Shown one piece after another: positions 50,111-62,857 of a DNA stretch of 64,000 nucleotides. This stretch comes from Talpa occidentalis (lineage: Eukaryota; Chordata; Mammalia; Eulipotyphla; Talpidae). Below the pieces are notes generated by a model that was not told the DNA's origin, did no database searches, and saw nothing but the letters and a program-made list of their open reading frames with translations. Each line of letters begins with the position of its first letter. Positions within the stretch are counted from its first letter, which is position 1. The position numbers and the translations under genes are program-made. Location of the stretch: assembly GCF_014898055.3 (NCBI RefSeq), contig NW_023605194.1, forward strand, positions 97,967,258-98,031,257, given 5' to 3'.

Positions 50111-50589
50111 AAATCAAAACTAATGCAACCTCCAACAATTCTTTACCCTCATGATAAGTAGGATAAATCATCCTTAGTGGAGTTGATGGCACACACATAC
50201 ATGCACACACAATCAATTGCATACATCTATTTTTCAGTGTAGTTACTGATTTTTACAATGAAATAGTATTAGATCAATTGCTATATGCTCATAGTCATCC
50301 GATGGGCCCTGGACAGCACAAGTTAAACAGACACTGTCTTTGTTCTTTCCATTTAAGGCAGATGACACTGACATGGACAAATAACAGTGCACATAGGCAG
50401 CTGCAATGGTTTTAGAGAAATCTAGAAAGCTAGTTAATTACACTATGCAGTTATGAAGGGCTGATGCATTAGGAAAACACACAATGAAATCAATCAAATG
50501 GAAGAATTCAGTGGAAGGAAAGTGGGAAAGGCAGGAGAGCAAAAGTAAGCAGATCAACTAGACACAATCTCTGGCTTCAAGGTAACTGT

Positions 50590-52430
50590 TCCAATGTCAG
50601 AAGACAATGCTACCCTTACCCTCAACCCCTGAGCCCCCCAAAGCCTAACGCGCTCTTCAAACCTCCTTTTTCTTTCCATCCCAACCACTGAGACATCTGT
50701 TTACAGAGGTATTCTCTTCTAATCCTCTTATCCAACCCCTAGAGAGCCCTTCTTCTCAACCCCTAGGGTGTCCATCTTCCTTGTCTTGGGGAAAAAACAT
50801 TGACCATGAGATACTTGGTGGTGACAATAGAGTTTCCTTCAGTCCTTTTCCTCCTCAAATGCTTCTCCCAGCAGTTTTCTCTGCTCCCCACTTCCATCCT
50901 CTTCCCCCATATCCTTCTTAACAAGCCTCCTGTCACTGAGACTGTCCTTAGCTTGTCTCAGAGAAACCAGGTGGCATTCCTGTTTAATCACCTCCCTCCC
51001 TCAGTCCTTCACAGAGTTTGATAAGTCACCAATGATCTCAGATTACAAAACACATACTCCCTCTCTCTGAACCCTCCCTCACCATTCTCTCTTCCTTGAC
51101 TTCTCCGTAGCATTTGACATTGGCAACACTCCTTCCTCACTGAAATTTTCTCCTATTTTTGTTGCCAGGGCTTTATATTATGCTGAGTCTCCCACTTTTC
51201 AAAAATCTTGGGTAATTTTTGTTCTATTTCTATTTGGTCTATTTGGTCTATTTATCTCAATCTCCCACTTGTCCTACTACTCAACCTTAGGCCCTCTTTC
51301 TTGATAGCATCACTATCTCCCCACTCTCATCTCAAAAGAGTTCTCTCCTTACCAGAATGCTGCTATTCACCAGTGATATCTGCATCAATCCTGTAGACTG
51401 ATGCAGAATGTAGAAGATTCTGAAATGATGGAATCATTCTGCCCCTGTACTGTCTCACATGGCAGTTATTAACACATGTACCTACTGAGCACCTGAAATT
51501 GAGTAAGTCTGAATGAGCTGATTTTTTAATTCTAGCTAGTTCAGCAAATTTTCATTTAATTTGCTACATATGGCAAGAGAAGACTGAACAGCACAGCTCT
51601 AGTTGGTTTCATTTAAGTGGCATGATTTCAGGATGAATATGGTCAGAACTAAGGGTGATCCAGAACGTACTGCTTTCTCCCAGTGTTTCTGTCCTTGGCA
51701 TGACACGCCAGCCCACACTCAAAGCTCAAATGCTACCTCTTGTTTATCCTATTCTGACTCCTTATAAGCAACCTGAATTCCATTGTCTCTTATTTTAAAA
51801 ATCCCCACTCTCTGCACTACCTTCTGTGTCTCATGACCACACCCCAGTTCATATCCTCATTCACACCTAAACGGTCTGAATTCTCACTTCATATTTTGCC
51901 ACCACGGATATCTAATCCTACTCTAACACTTTTCCTCTGTCACTTTTTTGTATCAAACCAGTGATGGTTTCCCATGTCCTCTTATTTCTAGGCCTAAATC
52001 CTCACCTGATTTTCAAAAGACATCCAGGAGGATACTCTTCCACCAAGCCTGGTGAGTGCTGTCTTCTATGGCTTGCTATGATGCACTTGCACATGCATGT
52101 ATACACAAGAACACACACACAGCTACCCTCTGCAGGGTTATCATCTTATTTGCCCATTGTGGAGCTCCTATTGGCTTTCAGATTCTACCTTTCAAGACAT
52201 AGTTGAAGATTCCCTTCCTTCATGAAGATTTCCGTGGCTATCTAAGTCCTGCATGACGTGTCTCATCACTGTATTCTTAGAACATTTATAAGGAATGCTA
52301 ACTTGCCTTTGACTATTGTTTCATCGGTGCTATTCTTTTCTCCCCAATTAGACCAGATCCTCCATGAGACTCATTACTGAGCACACAGAAGATGCTGAGT
52401 GCTTCAGAAACACTTCTTGATTAATCAGCA
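50590..52430 (+). mobile_element. L2 LINE relic, long
   Basis: A pyrimidine-rich tract contains AAGTCACCAATGATCTCAG, CTTGACTTCTCCGTAGCATT (the LDFSVAFD-like L2 reverse transcriptase motif) and, near its end, CAAGACATAGTTGAAGATTC and CTCCATGAGACTCATTACTG. The order follows L2 ORF2 into the 3' end, with gaps. It is broken by stops throughout. Confidence 0.6.
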
Positions 52431-52739
52431 AGTTCAAGGTAAGAATTGGATATGAAAACATTTGAGAACTCAGTGGACATTGGACTCATGTTGTTAATAG
52501 TTTACTCCTCCTTCCTCCCCCTCATTTTATGGTCATCGTGCTATTTGTTTTCTCTCTTTCTACCTTTAATTCCTCTCATTTATCCATCTCTCCCCTTCAT
52601 CCAGGAAATTATATGAGCTAATCATGGCAGGATCACGGTAGAAAATGTAGGGTTTTCTGTTCTCTTCTGGATATGGTGGCTTTGACTAATGCCCTGTTTG
52701 CCATGTAATCAGTTTGGGTCTATTCAGGAAGTTAACATA

Positions 52740-52915
52740 GTCTAGAGCAAAATCATGACAAACCTGTTACTCACTAGCTTGGTGTCACTGGATAAACTAT
52801 TTAGCCTCTATGAAATCATCTCTTGGGTAGGTAAAATAAGAGTAAAAATAGCTTCTCATAACTTTATAGGGGAACTCTAGATTTAATAAAATAACATTTG
52901 AATAATGTGCTAAGA
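52740..52915 (+). repeat. MIR SINE relic
   Basis: CTGTTACTCACTAGCTTGGT, CACTGGATAAACTATTTAGC, CTCTATGAAATCATCTCTTG and GGTAAAATAAGAGTAAAAAT follow the MIR core. Confidence 0.6.
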
Positions 52916-53984
52916 ATTTAGGAGTAGATGTACCAGGGACCAAATGCATGAATTTCATGGATTGCCTGGGGAGTTTTGTATTAGAGAAGAATCTAGAAGG
53001 GCAATGATTAAACCAAAGTTGCTGATGAAAGTACAAAATTCCAGACCATGTAAACTAATCTGAAGCAGGAGACTCATCTGGAAATCACAATCCTTGATGA
53101 CTGCAGAAAGCCCCACAGAAGTGAGAAGAATCTGGGCACGTCTGCTGTTTCTCAGAACTATGAGACAGACCATAACTGTGAAAGGGAAGGTGTCGCCCCC
53201 CCCACAGAGGCCAGCCCACCTGCAGCTGCCCACCAGCAGGAGGTAAACTTTGCTGTCCCACCTGCAGGAGCTAGGCAGGATCCTGAATTCAGGACAGAAC
53301 TTGCCACTTTAGTTTCTCCAGATTTATAAGAAAGGCTTAGACCAAACACTCCCATCTTTTCACTGCCAAGGATGAAAATTGTTTATTTTCATTGTTTTCC
53401 CCTATTGCATTTGCATTTTGAAAGATTTAAAATTAGATCAGATGAAGTGTCTAACAGGTTGACTGACACAGATCATTTGTGCCATAAACATTAATTACAT
53501 ACAACACAATGCAGTTACTCCTTTCTTCTTGTGTTATTTTCTAGTTAATGAGAGAAAATCATCAGAGGTTTGAGCTTCATGAAATAATTAGTGTTTCCTT
53601 AATAATATGGTACAGGCCTATTGTTATTTTTCTGAAACCCTTGGAATTAGGTGTGTTTTGGATTTCATGCTTTTTCAGAATTTATATAGGTAATATGGGC
53701 CACATACAGTTCATTGTTTAACAGTGGGGCATGGGGCAGCATCCTACCATTCAATACATAAATCTTTCTTCAACTCAATGTGTGAACATAAAACTTCTAA
53801 AGAGACACATGTGAGTTGAGATTAGGCTCACCATCAAATGATTTTTGATCAGGTCAGATTTTGGCCCCACATTAGAAATAGAGAACTTTCTATCTTCAGA
53901 GCCTGTGAACTTAGCAGTTCTAAAGGAATTGTGTAACTGCATGTCTATGTACGTTTCTAAAAGGGAGGTAGTCCTTTTGAAAGT

Positions 53985-55435
53985 TCCCATTCAGCTTTTG
54001 GAAATGTATGAAATAGTGGGTAGCAATCTCAAAACTTATTACAAAGTTGTGGTAATCAAAACAGTGTGGTACTGGCATAAGAATAATAGGCATATAATAT
54101 ATGGAAGAGAATTGACAGTGTAGAAATGACCTACATATCTATAGGCAATTAAATTTTGACAAGAGTACCAAGATCATTCAGTGGAGGAAAGAAGGGTGTG
54201 TCAACCAAATGGTACTTGGACAACTAGATTTCCACATGTGTAAAATGAAGTTGGACTGTTCCCTCACACTACATTTAAAATTTAACTCAAAATGTTTTGG
54301 TCATAACTAATAAGAGCAAAAAACTTATTATACCTAACTCTCTTAGAAGAAGAAAGTATATGGATAAGATCCTGAACCAGACTATAATTTCTTAGATATG
54401 ACATCTAAAACACAACAACAAAAGAAAAATATAGAGAATTTCAATTTCATAGATATTAAAAACACTCATACATCAAAGGACACACAAATCTGTGTAAGGA
54501 CAACTCACAGAATGGGAAAAATATTTGAAAATCATTTAACTGATAAAGATCTAGTATTCCAAATATATACAGCACTCACAACAACTCAATAACATAAAGA
54601 TAAACAACCTAATTTAAAAATGGGCAAAAGACTTCAACAAACATCATTCCAAAATAGGTCTACAAATGGGCAAAGAGCACATAAAAAGATGCCAACATCA
54701 TGAGTCATTAAAAAAATGAAGAACAAAACCACTTGGACAGCTATCATTAAAAGAAGAAAAGAACAGAAGTATTGCTGAGGATGTGAAGACCCTAGAACCT
54801 CATGGGTACAAAAGTGGCAGGTATATAAACTGCAGCAGTTTGTTGTTTCCTCTATAAGTTAATCATAGATGTTCTTATCACCTAGCAATTTCACTGCCAG
54901 GTAAATAACAAAAGGAATCGAAAGCAAAAATTTTACATGAATATTCATATTAGCACTAGTCACAATAGGCAAGAAGGAGAAACAACTCAATGTCCATCCA
55001 CCGTTGAATGGGTAAATGCACTATCATGTGTCTATACAAAAAATATAAGTCACATAAAGGAATGAAGAATTGACACATAGCACACATGAGTGGGGCTGGA
55101 AAACATTATGCTGAATGAAGGAAGTCAGACATGAAGTCCACCTGTTATTGTCTGATGTAGCCCTTTCTACGTGATATTAAGAACAGGCAGATCCTGTTCT
55201 TAATCCTATGGAAGAAAGTGGACTCATGGTTCCCAGGGGTTTGGGATGGGAAGATGGAGAGGAACTGCTAATGGAATGGGTCTTCATTTTGGGGTGATGA
55301 AAATGCTTTAGAAGCAGACACTGATGATGGCTGCACAGCATTGTCAGTGAACTTAAGACTACTAAGTCATATACTTTACAATGGTTAGAGAGGTGAACCT
55401 CACGTTATGTAAATTTTATCAAAATAAAGTACTGA
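53985..55435 (+). mobile_element. Old L1, ORF2 3' half and 3' UTR
   Basis: CTTATTACAAAGTTGTGGTA, CAAAACAGTGTGGTACTGGC, AATGGGCAAAAGACTTCAAC, GAAACAACTCAATGTCCATC and, at the end, ATGTAAATTTTATCAAAATA appear in L1 order over 1.4 kb. The frame is broken in many places. Confidence 0.85.
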
Positions 55436-56649
55436 GCAGACAGCTATTCCTTTTTATGAGACCTTGAGGTATCTGGAAACCTCAGGTTTTTTTAAATTTT
55501 GTTTCTGTTTTTGTTTTGGAATCGTGATTTTGGAAATGCAGTGAAAATTATCTGCATAACAATCAGAATTGGTGTTCTATTTCAGATGCGGTATTTCTAA
55601 GAATTTTCATAAATTTAAGAATGGCTATAATGTAAACCAGAGTGTGTCAGGCCAGGCACTGTGGTCACTGTGGGCTGGACAATTTGAGGGGCTGTCTTGT
55701 GCATGGTATGCTGTTTAGTGGCACACCCAGCCCATTCCCATTAAAGATCAGAGCTCTTTCTGCCCCAACTGTGAAATGCGCAACCAAAAATGTCTCTACA
55801 CGTGTCAAAGATCCCTCAAGGGGCAAAAATCACCCATGGTTGAGAACAGCTATTATGACTTCTTTAGGAATGGTGTGTTATTCTAGCATTTCATCTTTTC
55901 CTAGCATTTCCTTTCAAAAAAGGATTGTCTACTTCTGAGCTTTTCTGTTAGGTATTTCCTAAGGACAGTCAAAAAAAATTAAAACAGATTCCATGGCTGC
56001 TAACTACAGGTAAACGTCCAAAGCATTTTTCATCATAAAATATCAAACTACATGATCAACTTGTAAACAGCAAGCTTCTCACTGGCAATAAGCTTAATGT
56101 ACAGAGCTTGTAAAAAAGGAGAAAGTTAGTGTTCAATGTTTCCTTTTCAAACCCTTTTTGGGCAAAGACTTCTGCTCTGCCAGCATTCCAGAATAACAAC
56201 AGCTGACATACCCTTTGTCAATTTTCTCTCCTTTGAAAATGAGAACCAAACTCATTGCAGAGCTTTTCTAATATAATTTCCTGATTCTGGAATCAGATAC
56301 TGTTAGTGCAGAGAGCAGCCCACACTCCAGACCCCCTGTGACACTGCCATTGGCTAAGACCTGGGTGTCTAGGACTCGGGATTCTCTGGTCGATTCAGCC
56401 CGCACGTTGCTACTTTCATCCTGGGCTTCTAAATGGGATTTTATTTGAACGAGTTGTTCTACACACAAGGAGACAGAATTGAGGGCTTTGAACTCATGTC
56501 TAGATCCATTTCCTATTCCAGGGAAGGCAGCCAACAGCTAGAGAAAGATGTCACTTCATCTCTGTTGTGTCTGTTTCCTCATCTCTACATGAGCTGACCA
56601 ACTTTTGTTATACAGGCTTGTTGTGGCAAGCACCATTACTACAACCAAT

Positions 56650-57002
56650 ATTTCTGATCTTTCCCACCCTTCCCTGTTCTCATGCTGAAGCCCTAAGCCC
56701 ATGCAATGGTATTCGGAGGCAGGGCCTTGGGGTTGCAATTAGACTTAGATGAGGTCAGGAGGGTGGGGCTTTCCCGGATGGGATTAGTGTCCTTATAAGT
56801 AGAGGAAGGTGACCAGGGTTCTCTGTCTTCCCACCTTTTGAAGACATAGGTCCTGATGAACTGGAAGGAGGGGCCTCAGGAACAACCCCACCATGCTGGC
56901 ACCCTGATCTTGGACTTCCAGCCTCCAGAATTGTGAGAGATAAATGCCTTCTCTTTCAGCCGCCCAGTGTGTGGCGTTGATATAGCAGCTTGAACTAAGA
57001 CA
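56650..57002 (+). repeat. MLT1-type LTR (ERVL-MaLR)
   Basis: CATGCTGAAGCCCTAAGCCC, TTCGGAGGCAGGGCCTTGGG, AGTGTCCTTATAAGTAGAGG, TGATCTTGGACTTCCAGCC, TCCAGAATTGTGAGAGATAA and the end GCTTGAACTAAGACA are MLT1 landmarks in order. The 5' edge is uncertain. Confidence 0.8.
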
Positions 57003-58774
57003 ACCCCCTAGCACATCACACATCTCCCCAGATAAGTGAAACTCTTAATTTCTCTTTCCTAGGAAGAGACTTTTAAGTTCCTCACATGATTTCACCTAAT
57101 CCTCTGTGATCAGGGTCATAAGAGAAAGTGCAGCTAACCAAGCTCTACTGATTCTGCCACTGTCTGAGCCCTGAGATGTCTTTCTTTAATTTGATCCACA
57201 ATCTTCCAAAGTAGGGAAGGAGGTGATCACATGTCGGGTTACTCTCAGTTTAGCTTCACACTGGGTTACAGATGTGAAAAACTTGCCAGAGCTGAGTCTT
57301 GGCTTCCAGGTCAAGCTGAACTTTCTCATTCTCTTTGTAAATTCATGATAAAGCTATGGAAATATACCTAAGGGTAAGATTTTATATCAGTGCTAATACT
57401 AGGGAAGGACAATGTCCAAAAACCAGAAACTTCTGGCAACTATAGGTTGGTCACTACCAGCCTGAATGAAGGACTGTGAGTCCTCCGTTCACCTCATGAA
57501 AAGGGGGGCAGAATCAGATAAGCCTGGGTGCTGCTCGGTGATGCCCCAAGGGCTCAGGACAAAAGCTACCGGAGATACAGGCAGACTCAGCAGTGCCTTT
57601 CCAGAGACAAATCTCATCTATGCTGGAGTTTCTGAGGAGAGAAGTCTAGACAGGCTGAGAAACCCCTGTTTCCACCAGCAAGGTCAGCAGACAAGTAAAG
57701 GGAGACTCCTGGAATGTGGATCCCGGGGTGCCAGTCATGCCATCCAGAGGAGAGGTCACTGCATGCACCTTGCCAAGTAAACAGGACAAAGAACATTTAC
57801 AGTGCACAAGGAAATTCTTTTGCTTCTATCTCTTCTTTACTGCCTTTGGATAAAGATGTCTGTACTCCAGCAAACCTAAACTGCAGTAAAGATGACCCTC
57901 TTCTTTCTCCGCTAAATCTGTATCTGAAAGATTTACATGGGAATTGAGCCAGTTTCAAACAGCCCATCTTAAATTCACTAGGTCATCCTCCAAGGAGGCA
58001 AGAAAGAGAGAAGAGTTACTGTCTGCATGGGAGAGTCAGTTGCTAAGGAGAGGCCAAGGATCGGCGGACTTGGCACAGAAACCTACCTTTACAACAATCA
58101 CATAGAAGCAGCTCTATAATGTGTTGAAAGGAGACTCCAGAAGCCACTGATTTTATAATGTGGGTGGAGGCAGGAAAGAAGACCGACCAGGTGCCAACGG
58201 ATGAAAAGAATGAGAAGCAGACTGTATATTACCAAAGCTGACTTGATGAGACAGAAGAAAAACTCAAGACATCCTTTGAATGGAAATCAGAAGAAAATGT
58301 TAAAAAGATGACTGACATGAGAAGAGAAGCAAAATAAAATGGGGTTGGGGATAGATAGCGGAGATCCAAAATACTGAAGACAGAAAAAGCGATCTGGGTC
58401 CAAGGCAAAAGCAATAAAAACCAAACCAGAAATCCCCAGGAGAAAGCTTTTAATTTGACTGGGAAAAAAAATTCTATTAGCATTTTGGCTAAAAAAATAA
58501 ATATATAAAAAGAGTACTTGACCAAAAAAAAAAAAAAAATCCAGTTGACCTCAGTTATTTATAAAGCACTATATGCCAAGAAACAAAGAGGCACCAACAG
58601 TATTTTATAATTTAAAAGCAGCCATCAGTAGAGTTTTATACTCAGAGAACAGGTCTTTCAAGTATTTAAGCTGAGGCATGTAAAGGTTTAGCAAAATGTG
58701 TGCTGTTTTTGTTTTTATTGGCAAATTTTATTTGATGTTTCATGTTCTTTTGGTATAATAGCAACACCTATCCC

Positions 58775-58920
58775 TTGTGAACTATGCCGCCACTGAAGCA
58801 ACTGCTCAACTCTGCCACTGTAGTGTGGAAGCAGTCATGGATGATTTGTAAGTAAATGGGTATAGCTGTGTTCCAATAAAACTTTATTTACAAAAATAGG
58901 CCATAGTTTGTTAGTCTGGT
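58775..58920 (+). mobile_element. hAT MITE relic (MER58-like)
   Basis: CAACTGCTCAACTCTGCCAC, TGGGTATAGCTGTGTTCC and AATAAAACTTTATTTACAAA are the conserved core of the same hAT family as at 7273, in non-coding form. Confidence 0.7.
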
Positions 58921-59990
58921 TCCATGTAGTAGATGAAGCAAAATTCAGAGCTTACAAGTGGGTGAAACACAGTATATATAAAACACAGGGGAATTACTAT
59001 TACTAAACTATATTTATAGAGCTACAAAAGACAGGTAATACAAACATTTAATAACAATAATCTAAATTTAAAATGCAAACTTTATTAACCAAAAGGTGTG
59101 GTCTTCAGGCAGAAGAGAAAGTAGAGTTGTGCTAAGCTTCTTCCCACACATACACAAAGCTGGGTACTGGGCTGATGGCAAAAGGGAAATGAAGTTTGAA
59201 AGAATGCTTTTGAAAAGCTCAAAGGTAAACCCTAGTGCAATTAAAAATAAGAGATAATCTTTCCAAAGCATTGCAGAAGTAAAAGTAGTCCAATAAATGG
59301 TCCAATTTATAAGAGACAGAAAAGAAAAATGACATAAAACCAGAAAGCATGAAACATGGAAGACAAAAATCAAACCAATGAAATTTATTAAATTCTTATT
59401 AAGAGACAAATATCTAGATTAAACACAGTCTGTGAAAAATTTACTTGATGCAAGATACACAAGCTGATATATAAATGATGGAGCAAGGCATGTTGGCAAA
59501 TGCAAAAAAGATGCATTAGAGATTATAATATTAATAATTAAAAATATATATCAAGGAAACATAAATAGGACAAAATCTAACTTTAAATGAAGATATATTG
59601 GCTCAATCTCTGAAGTATCAAGCAATGATGTCGACATATATAAAGCAGAATCTGTTAAGAATATAAGAAATATTGGTAATTCCAGGAAGAATTATTGCCA
59701 ATGACACTGGAAGATTTATCAATACTTGGCAAAAAAAAAAAAAGAGAGTGAGAAGACAGATAAAGATAAAGAGATGGAATGATGGATTTAAAAAAGTGCA
59801 TAAAGAAAACATCTCAAACATTAATAATGTTTAATATAATGTTTAATATATATCTATTAAACATTAGATCCATTAAATATGCTAATTATTGATGACATAT
59901 TCATAAAGAAAACCTTAATAATTCCCTAAGTTAGAAATTATTTGTTCTCATTCTCTGACTACAATGCAGAAAATCAGAAATTAATTTTTT

Positions 59991-60253
59991 TAAAGATTTA
60001 TTTATTCATGAATACAAGAATTGGGGCACAGGCCATCTGTGCAGGAGGCTGAGAAGATTCACCAGAGACAGAGTGAGAAACAGAACAGGCAGACTGACTG
60101 AAATAGATTGCTGAGGGGAGCAGTGGGCGAGACAGGAGAGGTCTGCTGTGCCATGTGGGTATTTCCCCAGCTGGCCGGGATCGAACCAGCATTGCAAAGC
60201 CTGCAGACAGCTTCACAACGCTGCGCTCAACCCCCTGCGTCACCAGGGAGGCC
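59991..60253 (-). repeat. tRNA-derived SINE, copy 9
   Basis: Inverted full-length copy ending CACCAGGGAGGC, with perfect 16-bp TSDs (CAGAAATTAATTTTTT) at 59975-59990 and 60254-60269. It is inserted in the old L1 tract, so it is younger than that. Confidence 0.95.
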
Positions 60254-60342
60254 CAGAAATTAATTTTTTAAGTGGGGGGGTACAAACGCCAAACATTTGC
60301 AAATTTAAAAACAATAACACAATGAATTCTCTCCTGTCTGTA

Positions 60343-60411
60343 CAGGACAAAGGAGATGTTTAAAGTGGAAAAACAGGACAAAGGAGATGTTTAAAGTGGA
60401 AAAACAGGTCA
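60343..60411. repeat. 31-bp tandem duplication
   Basis: The unit beginning CAGGACAAAGGAGATGTTTA occurs at 60343 and again identically at 60374, with a partial third start at 60405. The two full units look identical, so the duplication is recent. Confidence 0.95.
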
Positions 60412-61104
60412 AAGGGAATGAGAGCACTGCCTAGCAAGGCATATGGAAAGGAATGTAAGTTTGTTTAGAGGACAGCTTTTTAATCTTAGATAAGAAAGAT
60501 TAAAGCACATAATCAAGCATTCTCTTCACACTACTATATATAAAAGAACAAAATATAACCAAAACCATAAATGTATAGAGATTAAATTAGTGTATTGGAA
60601 AACAAACTGAAATGATTGCTAAATCCAGGTCACGAGTTATTCAAAAAAAGTAATGAAACAATCTTCCAGGACATCTCACTGGAACATGTAAGTGTATGAT
60701 GTAAAAAATGAGAAAGACAGAAAAGAAATGAAAAATTGCAGATTTTCATGCAGAATAATTCTATGTTAAAATGTTGAATCTCAGTGAGAGGAAAATAAGA
60801 AAACAAAGATTATCAAATCTGACAATCATAATAGACCACTATCCACGGAAGAAATAGAAACCAGTCTTGAAGAATTGCATCCATAAAAGGAGCTGTGCCC
60901 AAATGTTTTATGGGCAAGTTCTTTAAACCTTCAAGGCACACATAATTCTTAGGCTATTTAAACTGTTACAGAGTGCAGAAAAGACATGAGAAGGGCCATA
61001 ATTTGTTTTATGATGTTAACATAAACTTGATAACAAAATATGACAAAGACAGCACAATAAAATAATATACTCATTTCACAGAGAAATATATACACAAACG
61101 AGCA

Positions 61105-61195
61105 GTAAAATATTAGTAAATGCAAGTAAAATATTAATATATGTAAAATATTAATATATATAAAATATTAGTAAATGCAAAATATTAGTAAGAGC
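61105..61195. repeat. AT-rich imperfect tandem repeat
   Basis: About four copies of a unit containing AAAATATTARTA, spaced 17-20 bp, lie in the old L1 tract. Confidence 0.7.
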
Positions 61196-61606
61196 AAGAT
61201 CATCTGACCAAGTAGAATTGAATGCAAGCATACATGGACTGGCTAATATTATGAAATAAAATTGATCAGATCAATTGCTAATGAATAAAGATTATATTGA
61301 TGTGTATCAAAAAAGCAGCATTTGATCAACATAAAAATTCATTTTTGATAAGTGTTCTGCAAACCACAGAAAGATAATTCCTTAGTATGAAGTATATTGA
61401 TCTAAAATCAACAGTCAGTAACTTATCTAATGTCAAAACACTAAAGCACCAACTTCATTGTAATATCAGTTTTCCAGGAAATGTGAGTAAGTGTGATTGA
61501 AAGCAAAACATAAACAACAGTTCAAAAGTAATTTGGAAAGTAAATGGAACATGACACATTTCTCACTTTTCTATCCACTCTAAAAAATTATGATTAACAC
61601 ATGACA

Positions 61607-61624
61607 GTGTGTGTGTGTGTGTGT
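61607..61624. repeat. (GT)n microsatellite
   Basis: About nine GT units. Confidence 0.9.
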
Positions 61625-62329
61625 TTGTACACACGTGTATGTTGTATGTTGTTGGTTTTTGTGAGGAAGATAGTATAATTTGATGAAATAAGTCTGCAGT
61701 TTTTCTGGAAGAGAAAATGTGCAAGAAAAGACAAGATAATTTTGAAAAAGAATATTCACAATGGGAGCAATGACTTAGAGAAGGAGAGAAATAGGCATTT
61801 CCAGGTGAACCTAATGCAATACACACACATGTTGATTCTGAATGATGCACACTTGAAATTTAATATATGCCATAATGCAATGTTACTGCCACAAAAAAAA
61901 TTAAGAAGTTATTTACCAGGGGTACTTAAAAAGCCAGAAAACATTAAAATGTATTATGAAATCAGGGTAATTATAAAAATGTAGCCCCATTGCTGGAACA
62001 GAAAGACAGATAAAAGGGATAGACTTGGAAGTTCCAAAATAGATTTAAGATTCTTTCTAATATCATAGTGGTCTTCCAAGAAAGACAAGAAAGGATGAAC
62101 ACTTTCATAAATCTTTTAAGAATATCTTGTTCACGATTTCAAAATAAATGCATTTAGATATCACCTACAAAAGTACAAAAAGAAATTTCCGATAGATTAC
62201 AAATGATGCTGTAAAAGAACTGAAGAAAATAGAAGGTACCTGACTTACAGAGTTAGGGTCACTGCCAGCACCCCTGAGAAGGCACATTTCCTGAAGAAAC
62301 AGATTATAATATTTACAAAGAAATTTTAA

Positions 62330-62332
<3 letters not shown>

Positions 62333-62374
<42 letters not shown>
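62333..62374. repeat. (TA)n microsatellite
   Basis: About 21 perfect TA units; expected to be highly polymorphic and able to extrude as a cruciform. Confidence 0.95.
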
Positions 62375-62378
<4 letters not shown>

Positions 62379-62837
62379 CACAAAAAACAGTAGTATGCAA
62401 ATAACCCAAATGGGGAAAACAGTTCTAAATGTGTAGACGGATTATATTTTTAAATACTCCTCATCTTTATTCCCTTTTTAGTAAACCGATCTCTCTCTGC
62501 TACAGTCCATTTGCCGCTACTATTCCATAGAAAGAGACACCACCCTGGGAAGGAGAAGGACTTGATTCCCAGGAGGGTCTCATTGAGCCCGAAAAAGGAA
62601 GGAAAAAACCTCGCGAGCAGAACTAGACTACACCAGCCACTGAGAACCAGGAAGGACTGGCCAGGGTCCTCATTTCTTACCGATTCCTGAAATATCATGA
62701 AGTTATGTGAACCCCTGATTCTGGTCAACAACTTAGTAGGCAAACCTGAAGGGCTGAGGTACCCTAAAGAGGCAGAGTCTCTAAAGATGCTGCCTACGTG
62801 ACTGGATCTGAGTGAGCTACTGGATTTACCTACAAGC

Positions 62838-62857
62838 ATGTGTGTGTGTGTGTGTGT
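62838..62857. repeat. (TG)n microsatellite
   Basis: About ten TG units. Confidence 0.9.

Noticed and set aside
50800..51396. Open frames near the L2 tract as exons
   Set aside because: They fall inside a pyrimidine-rich L2 relic with stops in every frame and no conserved splice sites.
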